Source of the DNA: Leptotrichia hongkongensis
GTDB lineage: Bacteria > Fusobacteriota > Fusobacteriia > Fusobacteriales > Leptotrichiaceae
Assembly (NCBI RefSeq): GCF_041538065.1
Contig: NZ_JBGORW010000003.1
Span: 139,370-203,369 of the forward strand
Direction: 5' to 3'
Length of the DNA stretch: 64,000 nt
The translations under genes were made by a program, and so were the position numbers. Below, one piece after another: positions 23,758 through 32,786 of this stretch (positions are counted from its first letter, which is position 1; every line of letters begins with the position of its first letter). The notes under the pieces are model-generated. The model did no database searches. It was given only the letters and a program-made list of their open reading frames with translations, and was not told the origin of the DNA.

Positions 23758-24870
23758 ATGAATAGAGAAAATATTGTGGAAAGAAGAAAGAAAGTGGTAC
23801 TAGGAATGTCTGGCGGAGTTGATTCTTCCGTTGCGGCAATTTTGCTTAAAGAACAGGGTTACGATGTAATCGGAGTTTTTATGAAGAATTGGGAAGAGAA
23901 GGATGAAAATGGAGTTTGTATGGCAGAAGAAGATTATAAGGATGTGATTGCTGTGGCAGAGCAGTTGGAGATACCTTATTATTCGGTGAATTTTGTGAAA
24001 GAGTATTGGGACAAAGTATTTACATATTTTCTAGATGAGTATAAAAAAGGAAGAACACCTAATCCCGATGTGATGTGTAATAAGGAAATCAAATTTCGTG
24101 CATTTCTAGACTATGCGATGAAACTTGGAGCTGATTATGTGGCAACAGGGCATTATGCGAGAATTATTCACGAAGAAAAAGATGGAAAAATCAAATCGAC
24201 TATGTTAAGAGGAATTGATGATAATAAAGATCAGACATATTTTCTTTGTCAGTTAAGTCAGGAGCAACTGGAAAAAGTTCTGTTTCCATTAGGAGAATAC
24301 ACAAAGCCACAGATTCGTGAAATAGCTGAAAAATATAACTTGGCAACAGCAAAGAAAAAAGACAGTACAGGAATCTGCTTTATTGGAGAACGTGATTTTA
24401 ATAAATTTTTATCCCAATACTTACCAGCAAAGGGTGGAAATATTGTAAATACACAAGGAAAGGTATTGGGTCATCATAATGGACTTATGTATTATACAAT
24501 CGGACAGAGAAAAGGAATTGGGATTGGAAATACAAAGGAAGGAACTGGAGAGCCTTGGTTTGTTGTGGATAAGGATTTACAAAAAAATGAATTGATAGTA
24601 ACACAAGGTGATAACTCGGTACTTTATTCAAAAGGGTTAATTGCAACAGATTTTAATTTTATAAATGAAGTACAGTTTCCGTTAGAATGTACTGTAAAAT
24701 TTAGATACAGACAAAAAGATACAAAAGTTGTGATTAATAAACTTAACGAAAATGAATATGAAGTGATTTTTGATGAGCCGCAAAAAGCTGTAACGTTAGG
24801 ACAAATTGTGGTTGCTTATGATGGTGAAGTTTGTCTTGGTGGAGGAATTATTGACAAAATTATAAAATAG
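23758..24870 (+). CDS. mnmA: tRNA-specific 2-thiouridylase MnmA
   Basis: 370 residues. The ATP-pyrophosphatase loop is GMSGGVDSS (16-24). The catalytic cysteines are Cys107 in NPDVMCNKEIKF and Cys207 in STGICFIGER. The YTIGQRKGIGIG segment and a C-terminal barrel complete the match. MnmA puts sulfur on U34 of Lys, Glu and Gln tRNAs. AGAAGGAG lies about a dozen bases before the ATG, a slightly long spacing. An acidic unknown protein follows after 45 bases. Confidence 0.97.
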   Translation: MNRENIVERRKKVVLGMSGGVDSSVAAILLKEQGYDVIGVFMKNWEEKDENGVCMAEEDYKDVIAVAEQLEIPYYSVNFVKEYWDKVFTYFLDEYKKGRTPNPDVMCNKEIKFRAFLDYAMKLGADYVATGHYARIIHEEKDGKIKSTMLRGIDDNKDQTYFLCQLSQEQLEKVLFPLGEYTKPQIREIAEKYNLATAKKKDSTGICFIGERDFNKFLSQYLPAKGGNIVNTQGKVLGHHNGLMYYTIGQRKGIGIGNTKEGTGEPWFVVDKDLQKNELIVTQGDNSVLYSKGLIATDFNFINEVQFPLECTVKFRYRQKDTKVVINKLNENEYEVIFDEPQKAVTLGQIVVAYDGEVCLGGGIIDKIIK

Positions 24871-24915
24871 TTTTTGACTTATAAAAAATATTAAAAATTA
24901 AGAGGTGAATAAAAT

Positions 24916-25362
24916 ATGGCACTTGATGATGTTATGTGGACGTTTAGTAAGAAAATTTATGAAAGTACAGAAGAATTTAATAAGGATATAAAGGCATATT
25001 ATGATAGAATGCGTGAATATATTGACAGAGAATGGAATCCTGATAAAGTAGCTGTTAACCAGCCAGAAATTTATGTTGACTATGAGGCATGGATAAAAGG
25101 GAAAGAAGACTTACTGGAAAATGAAACAACTGATGAAGAAGAATTATCTGAAGAATATGCAGAGGATGGTTATTTTCAAGTTGATGTAAGAGCATTGTTA
25201 AAGGCTGATAATGGAAAATATTTTACAAATCTTGAATTAATGACAAAAGTACATAATCAGCAGGCAAATAAAGAATTAGGAGATCATGTGTTTTTTGAAG
25301 GTATGGATTCAGATAATGAGGTAGACGGAATTCCTGTGTTTTATGTAGCGTGTGGAAGTTAA
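24916..25362 (+). CDS. Acidic protein of unknown function
   Basis: 148 residues, very acidic (ENETTDEEELSEEYAEDG about 73-90), with AGAGGTG before the ATG. No signal peptide or membrane segment. Two halves can be seen: an N-terminal aromatic-rich part (DVMWTFSKKIYESTEEF) and a C-terminal part (LLKADNGKYFTNLELMTKVH...GDHVFFEGM). I know no name for it. It sits between mnmA and a permease with an eight-base gap to the latter, so it is probably in one operon with them. Confidence 0.65.
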   Translation: MALDDVMWTFSKKIYESTEEFNKDIKAYYDRMREYIDREWNPDKVAVNQPEIYVDYEAWIKGKEDLLENETTDEEELSEEYAEDGYFQVDVRALLKADNGKYFTNLELMTKVHNQQANKELGDHVFFEGMDSDNEVDGIPVFYVACGS

Positions 25363-25370
25363 GGAGAAAA

Positions 25371-26315
25371 ATGGAAGAATTGATATTTTGCTTAAATGCT
25401 ACGATGCCTGTATTTCTGATTATGGTACTTGGGTATGTCTTTAGGAAAATAGGAATTATAGATTTAGAATTTGCGGATAAGATGAATAGATTTGTATTTT
25501 TAGCACTTTTGCCTGTACTTTTGTTTAAAGAATTATCATTATCTGATTTTTCGGCAATCTGGGATTTGAAATATTTGATGTTCTGTTTTTTTGCAACATT
25601 TTTATCAATAATGATAATGTGTATCATCTCACTTTTTCTGAAGAATAAGTCAATTCGTGGAGAATTTATTCAAGCTGGATTCAGAAGCAGTGCTGCTTTA
25701 CTTGCTTATGCTTTTGTGCAGAATGTGTATGGAGAGGCTAAAATTGTGGCTCTTATGGTAATTGGAGCTGTCCCTTTGTACAATGTTGCTTCAGTTGTGA
25801 TTTTGATGTTACTTAGTCCAGAACAGGGGAAATTAAATAGAGTAGTTTTAAAAAATACGTTAAAGGGAGTTATGAAGAATCCTTTAATACTTGGAATTTT
25901 GGCTGGAATGATTTGGGCATTGTTAAAAATTCCACAGCCAGTAATTATGAAAAAATCAATTTCAACATTTGCCTCAGCCGCAACTCCGCTTGGACTATTA
26001 GCATTAGGAGCAAGTTTTGATGTAAAGGAAGTTTTTTCAAAAATAAAGATTGTATTAGTTTCGTCTTCATTTAAGCTACTGATTCTTACAGCAATATTTT
26101 TACCAATAGCAATAAAATTTGGATTTAAGGACGAAAAATTAGTTGCAGTACTTGGAATGCTTGGAAGCCCAACGACACCAACTTCGTTTACGATGGCAAG
26201 AGGAATGGGTCATAATGGTGCTGTAACTTCGGGAACCGTTATGATCACTACAATTATGAGTATTTTTACATTAACAGGGTGGCTTTACATATTGAAGATT
26301 GCAGGATTAGTATAA
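25371..26315 (+). CDS. AEC-family permease (auxin efflux carrier-like)
   Basis: 314 residues from ATG 25371, chosen because AAGGAG lies seven bases upstream (an in-frame ATG at 25350 overlaps the preceding gene). About ten hydrophobic segments in two five-helix halves, with family motifs MPVFLIMVLGYVFRKIG at the start, SAATPLGLLALGASFD in the second half and GMLGSPTTPTSFTMARGMG near the end. AEC carriers include malate and other carboxylate transporters of fermenting bacteria. The substrate cannot be read from the sequence. Inner membrane. Confidence 0.88.
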   Translation: MEELIFCLNATMPVFLIMVLGYVFRKIGIIDLEFADKMNRFVFLALLPVLLFKELSLSDFSAIWDLKYLMFCFFATFLSIMIMCIISLFLKNKSIRGEFIQAGFRSSAALLAYAFVQNVYGEAKIVALMVIGAVPLYNVASVVILMLLSPEQGKLNRVVLKNTLKGVMKNPLILGILAGMIWALLKIPQPVIMKKSISTFASAATPLGLLALGASFDVKEVFSKIKIVLVSSSFKLLILTAIFLPIAIKFGFKDEKLVAVLGMLGSPTTPTSFTMARGMGHNGAVTSGTVMITTIMSIFTLTGWLYILKIAGLV

Positions 26316-26317
26316 AT

Positions 26318-26346
26318 TTGTTAAATAAATAAAAATTTGGTATAAT
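26318..26346 (+). promoter_or_regulatory. Promoter of the YiiG-like lipoprotein gene
   Basis: TTGTTA (26318-26323), 17-base spacer, TATAAT (26341-26346). Confidence 0.55.
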
Positions 26347-26404
26347 AATAGAGTATTGTAAAAATTATAAATTTTAAAAAATAAAACATTCTGGAGGAAA
26401 AATA

Positions 26405-27394
26405 ATGAAACTGAAAAAATATGCAGTGATTGGAATAATGGCATTGCTAGTTATTGTGGGATGTGATAACAAGGGCAATGACAAAAATAATAAGGATAAA
26501 GTAAAAGTAACAAATGTGAAAAGGGATATTTCAACAGAAGAAATCGCAAAATATAATGAATATTCAAAATTAAGCGATGTACCAAATTCTGAAGAATGGA
26601 ATACATTTTTTACGGAAATAAAAAAAGAGGAATTTCTTAATGAAACTGGAAATATAAAAAATATTTCGGAAGTTCCGACATTTACTGAAAATTTGGATAG
26701 TTCAATTAACCTGATTGGTGAATATATAAAAGAAATTACTGATGTAATGCAAAAAAGTCCCAAAATGGAAGCTATTGATAAAAATGCTGAAAATCTGATA
26801 AATTCATTGGTAGAGGAACAAAAGGTATTGACAGAAATTAACGATTATTTTGAAAAAGGTGATTATAAAGCTGATAAGTTGGCAAAAGTGGGAGAATTGA
26901 ATGACAAGTATAAAGTTGTATTGCAAAATAGACAGGAAAATCACAAAATTTTTGCTAATTCATTACATGAAATTGCTCAAATAATCAATCAAAAAATGGA
27001 GAGTCAATTACAAAAAGACGGCAAAACAGCAAAATTAAATATTTTAAAATTTGTAAATTCAGTAAATGAATTTGGAAAAACAGCATTTGGAAAAAATAAT
27101 CTAAACTTTGATGAAAATGAAGTAAAAACACTAGAAGAAGCTAATAATAATGTGCAAAACACATATAAGGCAGTATCTGAAATAACATTAGAAAATGCTA
27201 AGAAAGAAAATATAAGTGAGGCAGATTTCAAAAAAATAAAGGAAAGTTCAAAAACGTTATCAGAAAACATGCAAAAAATGGTAGCAGGCGTAAAAAATCA
27301 AAATATTCAGGATGTAGTAATGAGTGCAAGTAATATTTTGAGTTCAAAGACAGATTTAGAAAATGTGTTTAATGTTTTAATGGTACAAAAATAG
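26405..27394 (+). CDS. YiiG/DUF3829-like lipoprotein
   Basis: 329 residues. The N-terminal lipoprotein signal ends in VIVGC, with Cys20 as the likely lipidated residue, followed by an Asn/Lys-rich linker. The rest is helical. It contains SINLIGEYIKEITDVMQKS and YFEKGDYKADKLAKVGELN, which resembles the YYDQEDYKDDKMAKGK stretch of E. coli YiiG (DUF3829). The similarity is from memory. Function of that family is unknown; envelope location is expected. Good ribosome site (GGAGG) and its own promoter and terminator. Confidence 0.7.
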   Translation: MKLKKYAVIGIMALLVIVGCDNKGNDKNNKDKVKVTNVKRDISTEEIAKYNEYSKLSDVPNSEEWNTFFTEIKKEEFLNETGNIKNISEVPTFTENLDSSINLIGEYIKEITDVMQKSPKMEAIDKNAENLINSLVEEQKVLTEINDYFEKGDYKADKLAKVGELNDKYKVVLQNRQENHKIFANSLHEIAQIINQKMESQLQKDGKTAKLNILKFVNSVNEFGKTAFGKNNLNFDENEVKTLEEANNNVQNTYKAVSEITLENAKKENISEADFKKIKESSKTLSENMQKMVAGVKNQNIQDVVMSASNILSSKTDLENVFNVLMVQK

Positions 27395-27483
27395 AATTTA
27401 TACTAAACTCTATTTATAATAAAACTGTTATTAAATAAAATAAGCTGATATTTAAATGAGAAAAATGTGGATAATTATAAAAT

Positions 27484-27518
27484 AGGTGGGTAATAATCGC
27501 TCACCTTGTATTTTTTAT
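27484..27518 (+). terminator. Terminator after the lipoprotein gene
   Basis: AGGTGGG (27484-27490) pairs with CTCACCT (27500-27506), with a T-rich tail TTGTATTTTTT. Confidence 0.65.
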
Positions 27519-27586
27519 TCTGATTTTTTAGTATTTAACCATAAATAAAATATATCGAAATATATAAAAGTTATATATTATAATTA

Positions 27587-27616
27587 TTGACAAAATATCG
27601 AAAAAAGTGTTATTAT
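27587..27616 (+). promoter_or_regulatory. Promoter of the amino-acid ABC transporter operon
   Basis: TTGACA (27587-27592), 18-base spacer, TATTAT (27611-27616). ATATCGAAA occurs twice here, once just upstream (27553) and once in the spacer (27596), which could be an operator. Confidence 0.5.
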
Positions 27617-27680
27617 TATAATATATTTAGAAATTAATTTGTAAATTTTAGTATATAAATGAAAGCAGGAGGCGGTAGAA

Positions 27681-28469
27681 ATGAAAAAAATAATGTTGCT
27701 TATGGTTTTTGCATTAAGTGTATTAATGTGCAGTGTTCAGAAAGATGAAAAAGAAGAAAAAGCCAATGCTAACGGTATTCCTAAAAAAATAGTGATTGGG
27801 CTTGATGATTCATTTGTTCCGATGGGATTTAAAAATGAAAAAGGAGAGATTGTGGGGTTTGATATTGATTTGGCGAGAGCAGTTGCTCAAAAGTTGGGTG
27901 CTGAAGTTGAATTTAAGCCAATAAACTGGGATTCAAAGATACTAGATTTGAATGGTGGAAATATTGATTTAATTTGGAATGGACTTACTATAACAGAGGA
28001 AAGAAAAAAAGAAACTGAAATGTCAAAACCTTATTTTACAAGTCATCAGCTTATAGTGGTTAAGAAGGATTCAAGTATTAATGCAAAAGCTGATTTAACA
28101 GGAAAAAATGTTGGAAGCCAAACTGAAAGCAGTGGAGAAGAAGCTGTGAAAAAATCAGGTGAGGATAAAAAATTTAAGGAATTTAAAACTTATGCTCAAT
28201 ATGACCAGGCATTTATGGATCTTGATGCAGGGAGAGTTGATGCAATTGTAGCAGATGAAGTGTTGGCAAAATATACTAAAAAAACAAAAGAAACTCAGGC
28301 TAAAAAAGATCTCTATAAAATTTTAAGCGAGAACTATGGAGAAGAAGAATATGGAATTGCTGCTAAAAAAGGAAACACAAAATTAATTGAAGCTATAAAT
28401 AAAGCTATTGAAGAATTGAAAACAGACGGGACTTATCAAAAAATTTATTCAAAGTGGTTTAAAGATTAA
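27681..28469 (+). CDS. Amino-acid ABC transporter, substrate-binding lipoprotein
   Basis: 262 residues. A signal sequence ends near VLMC, with Cys17 as probable lipid site (Met at -1 is unusual for a lipobox). The mature protein is a family 3 solute-binding protein: GLDDSFVPMGFKNEKGEIVG, FDIDLARAVAQKLGAEVEF, WDSKILDLNGGNIDLIWNG and MSKPYFTSHQLIVVKK. Such proteins bind polar amino acids or cystine. The ligand-contact Arg and Asp appear in RKKETEMS and AGRVDAIVAD. AGGAGG precedes the ATG; permease and ATPase genes follow directly. Confidence 0.92.
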   Translation: MKKIMLLMVFALSVLMCSVQKDEKEEKANANGIPKKIVIGLDDSFVPMGFKNEKGEIVGFDIDLARAVAQKLGAEVEFKPINWDSKILDLNGGNIDLIWNGLTITEERKKETEMSKPYFTSHQLIVVKKDSSINAKADLTGKNVGSQTESSGEEAVKKSGEDKKFKEFKTYAQYDQAFMDLDAGRVDAIVADEVLAKYTKKTKETQAKKDLYKILSENYGEEEYGIAAKKGNTKLIEAINKAIEELKTDGTYQKIYSKWFKD

Positions 28470-28471
28470 TA

Positions 28472-29128
28472 ATGAATCAATCATTGTCAATATTTGTAGA
28501 ATTATTAAAAACATTACCTAATGTTGCAATATTATATTTGTTTACAATCCTATTTTCCGTCCCGTTAGGAATTTTAGGAGCGTTAGCATATACAGGGGAA
28601 AATAAGACTGTAAAATTTTTTATTTCAGTTTACACTTGGATATTTAGAGGAACTCCTTTAATGCTTCAGTTAATGGTGGTTTATTATGGAATACCGCTTA
28701 TGAAAATTGGCGGATACAAAGTTGTGTTAGAGCCATATACGGCGGCAACTATTACTTTTATTATAAATTATGCGGCATATCTTGTGGAAATTATGAGAAG
28801 TGGAATAGAAAGTATTGATAAAGGACAGCATGAGGCTGCAAAAGTCCTTGGTTATAGTTACTGGCAAAAAATAATATATATTATTTTGCCACAGGCAATA
28901 AGAAGAGTACTGCCAACATTGGGAAATGAAGCAATTACACTTATAAAGGATACTTCATTAATCTATGTTCTCGCTGTAACTGAAGTTATGAAGCGTACAA
29001 AGGAATTAGCAAACATTTACTATAATATTACGCCATATATTTGTGCAATAATCATTTATCTTGTATTAAGTTTTGCAGTTGATAGATTGTTTAAAAATAT
29101 TGAGAAAAGAAATAAAGTCAGAATTTAA
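28472..29128 (+). CDS. Amino-acid ABC transporter, permease
   Basis: 218 residues with about five membrane helices. The permease-ATPase contact motif is at about 122-150: GIESIDKGQHEAAKVLGYSY then IILPQAIRRVLP. This is the HisM/GlnP type of polar amino-acid permease. It starts two bases after the stop codon of the binding-protein gene, so translation is likely coupled. Inner membrane. Confidence 0.93.
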   Translation: MNQSLSIFVELLKTLPNVAILYLFTILFSVPLGILGALAYTGENKTVKFFISVYTWIFRGTPLMLQLMVVYYGIPLMKIGGYKVVLEPYTAATITFIINYAAYLVEIMRSGIESIDKGQHEAAKVLGYSYWQKIIYIILPQAIRRVLPTLGNEAITLIKDTSLIYVLAVTEVMKRTKELANIYYNITPYICAIIIYLVLSFAVDRLFKNIEKRNKVRI

Positions 29129-29164
29129 GAAATTTTAAAATTAAGGTGGACTAGGAGATAAAGA

Positions 29165-29911
29165 GTGAAAAATGAAAAAATAGTAGAAGTAAAAAATTTA
29201 AAAAAACAATATGGTGATAATATAATTTTAAAAGATATTAATTTATATATTAATAAAGGAGAAGTTGTCTCATTAATAGGGCCTTCTGGAAGCGGAAAAT
29301 CGACAATTTTACGTTGTATTGTAGATTTAGAGTCGATAACATCAGGAGAGATTTTAATTGAGGGGAATAATCTGACAGATAAAAATGTAGATAAAAAAAT
29401 TAAAAAGGAAATCCTGCTAAAAACAGGAATGGTTTTTCAAACTTTTAATTTATTTCCTCATCTGTCAGTTAGAAATAATATAGTAAAGACTTTAAAGCTA
29501 GTAAAAAAAATTGATACATCAGAAGCAGAAGCTATTACCAAAAAAATGCTTGATTTAGTAGGATTATCAGATAAGATGAACAGTTTTCCAAATGAACTTT
29601 CGGGAGGACAAAAACAGCGTGTGGCAATCGCAAGAGCATTAGCATTGCAGCCAGACATACTACTTTTTGATGAGCCAACTTCAGCACTTGATCCAGAACT
29701 TGTAAAAGAGGTACTGGATATAATTAGAAAATTGAAAGAGCAAAAGATAACGATGCTAATTGTAAGTCATGAAATGAACTTTGTTCGTGAAATTTCAGAT
29801 AGAGTAGTAGTTATGGAAAAAGGTAAAATACTGGAAACAGGTACCTCGCAACAAATTTTTGAAAATCCATCTTCTCAAAGAGTAAAGGAATTTTTAAATA
29901 CAAATAGTTAA
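29165..29911 (+). CDS. Amino-acid ABC transporter, ATP-binding protein (GlnQ-like)
   Basis: 248 residues, GTG start with TAGGAG upstream. Walker A GPSGSGKST (38-46), Q-loop VFQTFNLFPHLSV, signature ELSGGQKQRVAIARAL and Walker B ILLFDEPTSALDPE are all present, followed by the switch histidine in VSHEMNF. It powers the transporter formed with the two preceding genes. The PAAT/GlnQ type is clear; the amino acid carried is not. Confidence 0.95.
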   Translation: MKNEKIVEVKNLKKQYGDNIILKDINLYINKGEVVSLIGPSGSGKSTILRCIVDLESITSGEILIEGNNLTDKNVDKKIKKEILLKTGMVFQTFNLFPHLSVRNNIVKTLKLVKKIDTSEAEAITKKMLDLVGLSDKMNSFPNELSGGQKQRVAIARALALQPDILLFDEPTSALDPELVKEVLDIIRKLKEQKITMLIVSHEMNFVREISDRVVVMEKGKILETGTSQQIFENPSSQRVKEFLNTNS

Positions 29912-29924
29912 TCTAGGTTAATTT

Positions 29925-29950
29925 AAGGGTATCATAAGTATACCCTTTTA
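29925..29950 (+). terminator. Terminator of the amino-acid transporter operon
   Basis: AAGGGTAT (29925-29932) pairs with ATACCCTT (29940-29947), followed by TTATAATTTTAT. Confidence 0.7.
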
Positions 29951-29988
29951 TAATTTTATAAAATTTTTTGTAAATCCTAAATTTTTAC

Positions 29989-30017
29989 TTGTATATACAA
30001 TATAAAGATGATATAAT
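29989..30017 (+). promoter_or_regulatory. Upstream promoter of metNIQQ
   Basis: TTGTAT (29989-29994), 17-base spacer, TATAAT (30012-30017). A second promoter lies 54 bases further on. No S-box or T-box element is seen between them and metN. Confidence 0.5.
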
Positions 30018-30042
30018 ATGAAAAAGTATTTAAAATAGTTAG

Positions 30043-30071
30043 TTGACTTTTAAAGGAATAAATAATATAAT
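30043..30071 (+). promoter_or_regulatory. Proximal promoter of metNIQQ
   Basis: TTGACT (30043-30048), 17-base spacer, TATAAT (30066-30071), about 55 bases before the metN start. Confidence 0.6.
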
Positions 30072-30126
30072 CTTTTTAACTATAGAAAGTAAGAATAAGG
30101 TAAAACAAATGAAAAAGAGGTGAAAT

Positions 30127-31200
30127 ATGGACGGTTTTATTAAGATAAGGAATTTGGTAAAAAAATATAAACTTAATAATGGACAAGAATTGCTAGCTGT
30201 AAACGACGTAAGTCTTGACATTGAGCAAGGCGATATATATGGAATTATGGGGCTTAGTGGAGCTGGTAAGTCTACTCTTATAAGGCTTCTTAATAGGCTG
30301 GAAGAACCTACTTCTGGAGAAGTTTTAGTAAGACATGAAATTATTGACAGAAAAAAGAAAAAAAGCCTTGGATATGAAGATAAAAATATTCTAAAATTTA
30401 ATACAAGACTTTTGAGAGAATATAGAAAAAAAACTGGTATGATTTTTCAGCATTTCAATTTGCTAAATTCAAAAAATGTTGCTGATAATATAGCTTTTCC
30501 GTTGCAAATTTCAGGATGGAAAAAAAGAGATATTAAAAAAAGAGTGGATGAACTGCTTGAAATTGTAGGGCTTTCAGATAAAAAGCTAAATTATCCCGAA
30601 CAACTTTCAGGAGGACAGAAGCAACGTGTGGCGATAGCTAGGGCATTAGCAAACAATCCGCAATTACTGCTTTCAGATGAAGCAACATCAGCACTTGACC
30701 CAAGAACGACTAATTCTATTCTGGAACTGTTAAAGAATATAAATAAAAAATTTGGAATAACTATAATTTTGATTACTCATCAAATCGAAGTTATAAAGAA
30801 AATCTGTAATAAAGCTGCAATTATGTCAGATGGACAAATTATTGAAAAAGGTGAAACAAAAGAGATTTTCCTAAATCCAAAAACAGAACTTGCAAAAGAA
30901 TTTGTACAAAATATTTCACACGAAGAATTTAGAACAGAAGAAGAGATAAAGAGCCGTGAAGAAAATAATGGAAAATTGCGTCTAAGCCTTAAATATAACG
31001 AAGAACAGGTAAATGAGTCATATATTACAAAAATTATTCGTAAATATGATGTTGAAGTAAATATTCTAAGTGGATTTATTGATAAAGTAGGGGATATTAT
31101 CGTTGGAAATTTATTAATAGAAATTTCGGCAAGTGAAGAGAAAGCAAAAGATATTATTGAATGGCTGAAAGAAAATAAAATAGATTCGGAGGTGGTATAA
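30127..31200 (+). CDS. metN: Methionine ABC transporter, ATP-binding protein MetN
   Basis: 357 residues with AAGAGGTG before the ATG. Walker A GLSGAGKST (about 42-50), FQHFNLLNSKNVADNIAFPL, signature QLSGGQKQRVAIARAL, and Walker B with LLSDEATSALDP. The usual long MetN form has a C-terminal NIL domain, seen here at about 275-357. NIL binds methionine and inhibits transport when the cell is full. It overlaps metI by one base (TAATGG), so coupling is likely. Confidence 0.95.
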   Translation: MDGFIKIRNLVKKYKLNNGQELLAVNDVSLDIEQGDIYGIMGLSGAGKSTLIRLLNRLEEPTSGEVLVRHEIIDRKKKKSLGYEDKNILKFNTRLLREYRKKTGMIFQHFNLLNSKNVADNIAFPLQISGWKKRDIKKRVDELLEIVGLSDKKLNYPEQLSGGQKQRVAIARALANNPQLLLSDEATSALDPRTTNSILELLKNINKKFGITIILITHQIEVIKKICNKAAIMSDGQIIEKGETKEIFLNPKTELAKEFVQNISHEEFRTEEEIKSREENNGKLRLSLKYNEEQVNESYITKIIRKYDVEVNILSGFIDKVGDIIVGNLLIEISASEEKAKDIIEWLKENKIDSEVV

Positions 31201-31889
31201 TGGGAGTAAGATTTGACTGGATTAAATTTTTACAATTTCAAAATATGGCTGAACCCCTTTGGGAAACAATTTATATGGTATTTATTTCGACAATTATAGC
31301 ATTAATTATCGGACTGCCAATTGGAATTCTACTTGTTACATCTGATGAAAAGGGTGTAAAGCCAAATAAAACAATTCATAAAATATTAGATATGATTATT
31401 GTAAATATTACAAGATCAATACCATTCATAATCTTAATGGTTTTATTAATACCGCTTTCAAGGATGCTTGTTCATAAATCTTACGGAAGTGTTGCATTTA
31501 TTGTTCCCCTTTCGCTAGGTTCTGCTCCATTTGTAGCAAGAATCATAGAAGGAGCATTAAAGGAAGTAGATGACGGGCTTATTGAAGCTTCGAAATCTAT
31601 GGGGGCAACAGTTTCTGAAATTATTTTTAAAGTAATGATACCAGAAGCACTGCCTGCACTTGTTCATGGCTTGACATTAACATTAATCAGTCTGATTGGA
31701 TATTCTGCGATGGCTGGGACAATTGGTGGTGGTGGACTTGGAAATGCTGCTGTAATTGACGGTTATCAAAGATCTAAGCCAGAAGTAATGTGGCAGGCGA
31801 CAATTGTTATAATCGTACTTGTGCAAATTATACAGTTTGTTGGTAACAGTATTGTAAAAGCTCTTATGAATAAGAGAAAAAGAACATAA
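31200..31889 (+). CDS. metI: Methionine ABC transporter, permease MetI
   Basis: 229 residues, five membrane helices. The coupling-helix region is ALKEVDDGLIEASKSMGATV followed by IIFKVMIPEALP; GYSAMAGTIGGGGLGNAAV is typical of MetI. It overlaps the metN stop. It pairs with MetN and the two lipoproteins that follow. Confidence 0.95.
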   Translation: MGVRFDWIKFLQFQNMAEPLWETIYMVFISTIIALIIGLPIGILLVTSDEKGVKPNKTIHKILDMIIVNITRSIPFIILMVLLIPLSRMLVHKSYGSVAFIVPLSLGSAPFVARIIEGALKEVDDGLIEASKSMGATVSEIIFKVMIPEALPALVHGLTLTLISLIGYSAMAGTIGGGGLGNAAVIDGYQRSKPEVMWQATIVIIVLVQIIQFVGNSIVKALMNKRKRT

Positions 31890-31943
31890 CATAATAAATT
31901 AAAATAATAATTTTGTAGGTTATACAAAAAGGGAGATGATTAT

Positions 31944-32750
31944 ATGAAAAAAATTTTGTTAGTTTTAGTAACAGCATTATTTTTAATAGCTTGTGGAAAT
32001 TCAGATAAATCTTCAAAAGATTCTAGAAAAACTGAAAAATTAAAAGTTGCTGCTACACCAATTCCTGCTGGAGAAATCTTGAAATTTGTAAAGGATGACT
32101 TAAAAAAGGAAGGAATAGAGCTTGAAATAGTAGAGTTTAATGACTATGTTCAACCAAATAAAGTGCTGCAATCAAAAGAAGTAGATGCTAATTTATTCCA
32201 GCATACTCCATATATGGAAAATTTTGGAAAGAAAAATGGATTTGAGATGACAGCAGTTGGGAAAATATATTTACCTACACTTGCACTTTATTCAAAAAAA
32301 ATAAAAAATATTAACGAATTAAAAAATGGTGATACAATATTGTTGCCAAATGATCCTACAAATTTGGCTCGTTCATTAATTCTGTTGGATAAAGCTGGAA
32401 TTATAAAATTAAATAATAACAAGAATGTGGATGCAACATTAAAAGACATTGTAAGTAATCCAAAAAATATAAAATTTGAAGAGCTTTCGGCAGAACAGCT
32501 TCCACCAAGATTACCTGAAGTTGCTGCTTCAATTGTAAATAGCAGTTTTGCATTAAATGCAGGGTTGTCATATAAAGAAGATGGACTTGTAAAAGAAGAT
32601 AAAGATTCACCTTATGCAAATGTTCTTGCAACATTGAAAGGGAATGAAAATGATCCTAGAATTCAGAAATTGTTAAAGGCATTACAAAGCGAAAAAGTAA
32701 AAAAATATATGGAAGAAAAATATAAAGATGTAATTGTTCCAGTATTTTAG
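31944..32750 (+). CDS. metQ: MetQ/NlpA-family substrate-binding lipoprotein, first copy
   Basis: 268 residues. Lipobox LIAC with lipid-accepting Cys17. The mature part has the NlpA-family order: KVAATPIPAGEILKFVKDDL, FNDYVQPNKVL, DANLFQHTPYMENF, and PNDPTNLARSLILLDKAGII. It binds methionine or a derivative for MetNI. GGGAGATG precedes the start. A second metQ follows 36 bases later and is strongly similar along its whole length. Confidence 0.93.
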   Translation: MKKILLVLVTALFLIACGNSDKSSKDSRKTEKLKVAATPIPAGEILKFVKDDLKKEGIELEIVEFNDYVQPNKVLQSKEVDANLFQHTPYMENFGKKNGFEMTAVGKIYLPTLALYSKKIKNINELKNGDTILLPNDPTNLARSLILLDKAGIIKLNNNKNVDATLKDIVSNPKNIKFEELSAEQLPPRLPEVAASIVNSSFALNAGLSYKEDGLVKEDKDSPYANVLATLKGNENDPRIQKLLKALQSEKVKKYMEEKYKDVIVPVF

Positions 32751-32786
32751 TAAAAGTTTGTAAAATAAATTATAAATAAAAAATTT

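Noticed and set aside
29950..30126. Methionine riboswitch (S-box) or T-box before metN
   Set aside because: The leader has two promoters and no conserved S-box or T-box core, and is too short after the proximal promoter.
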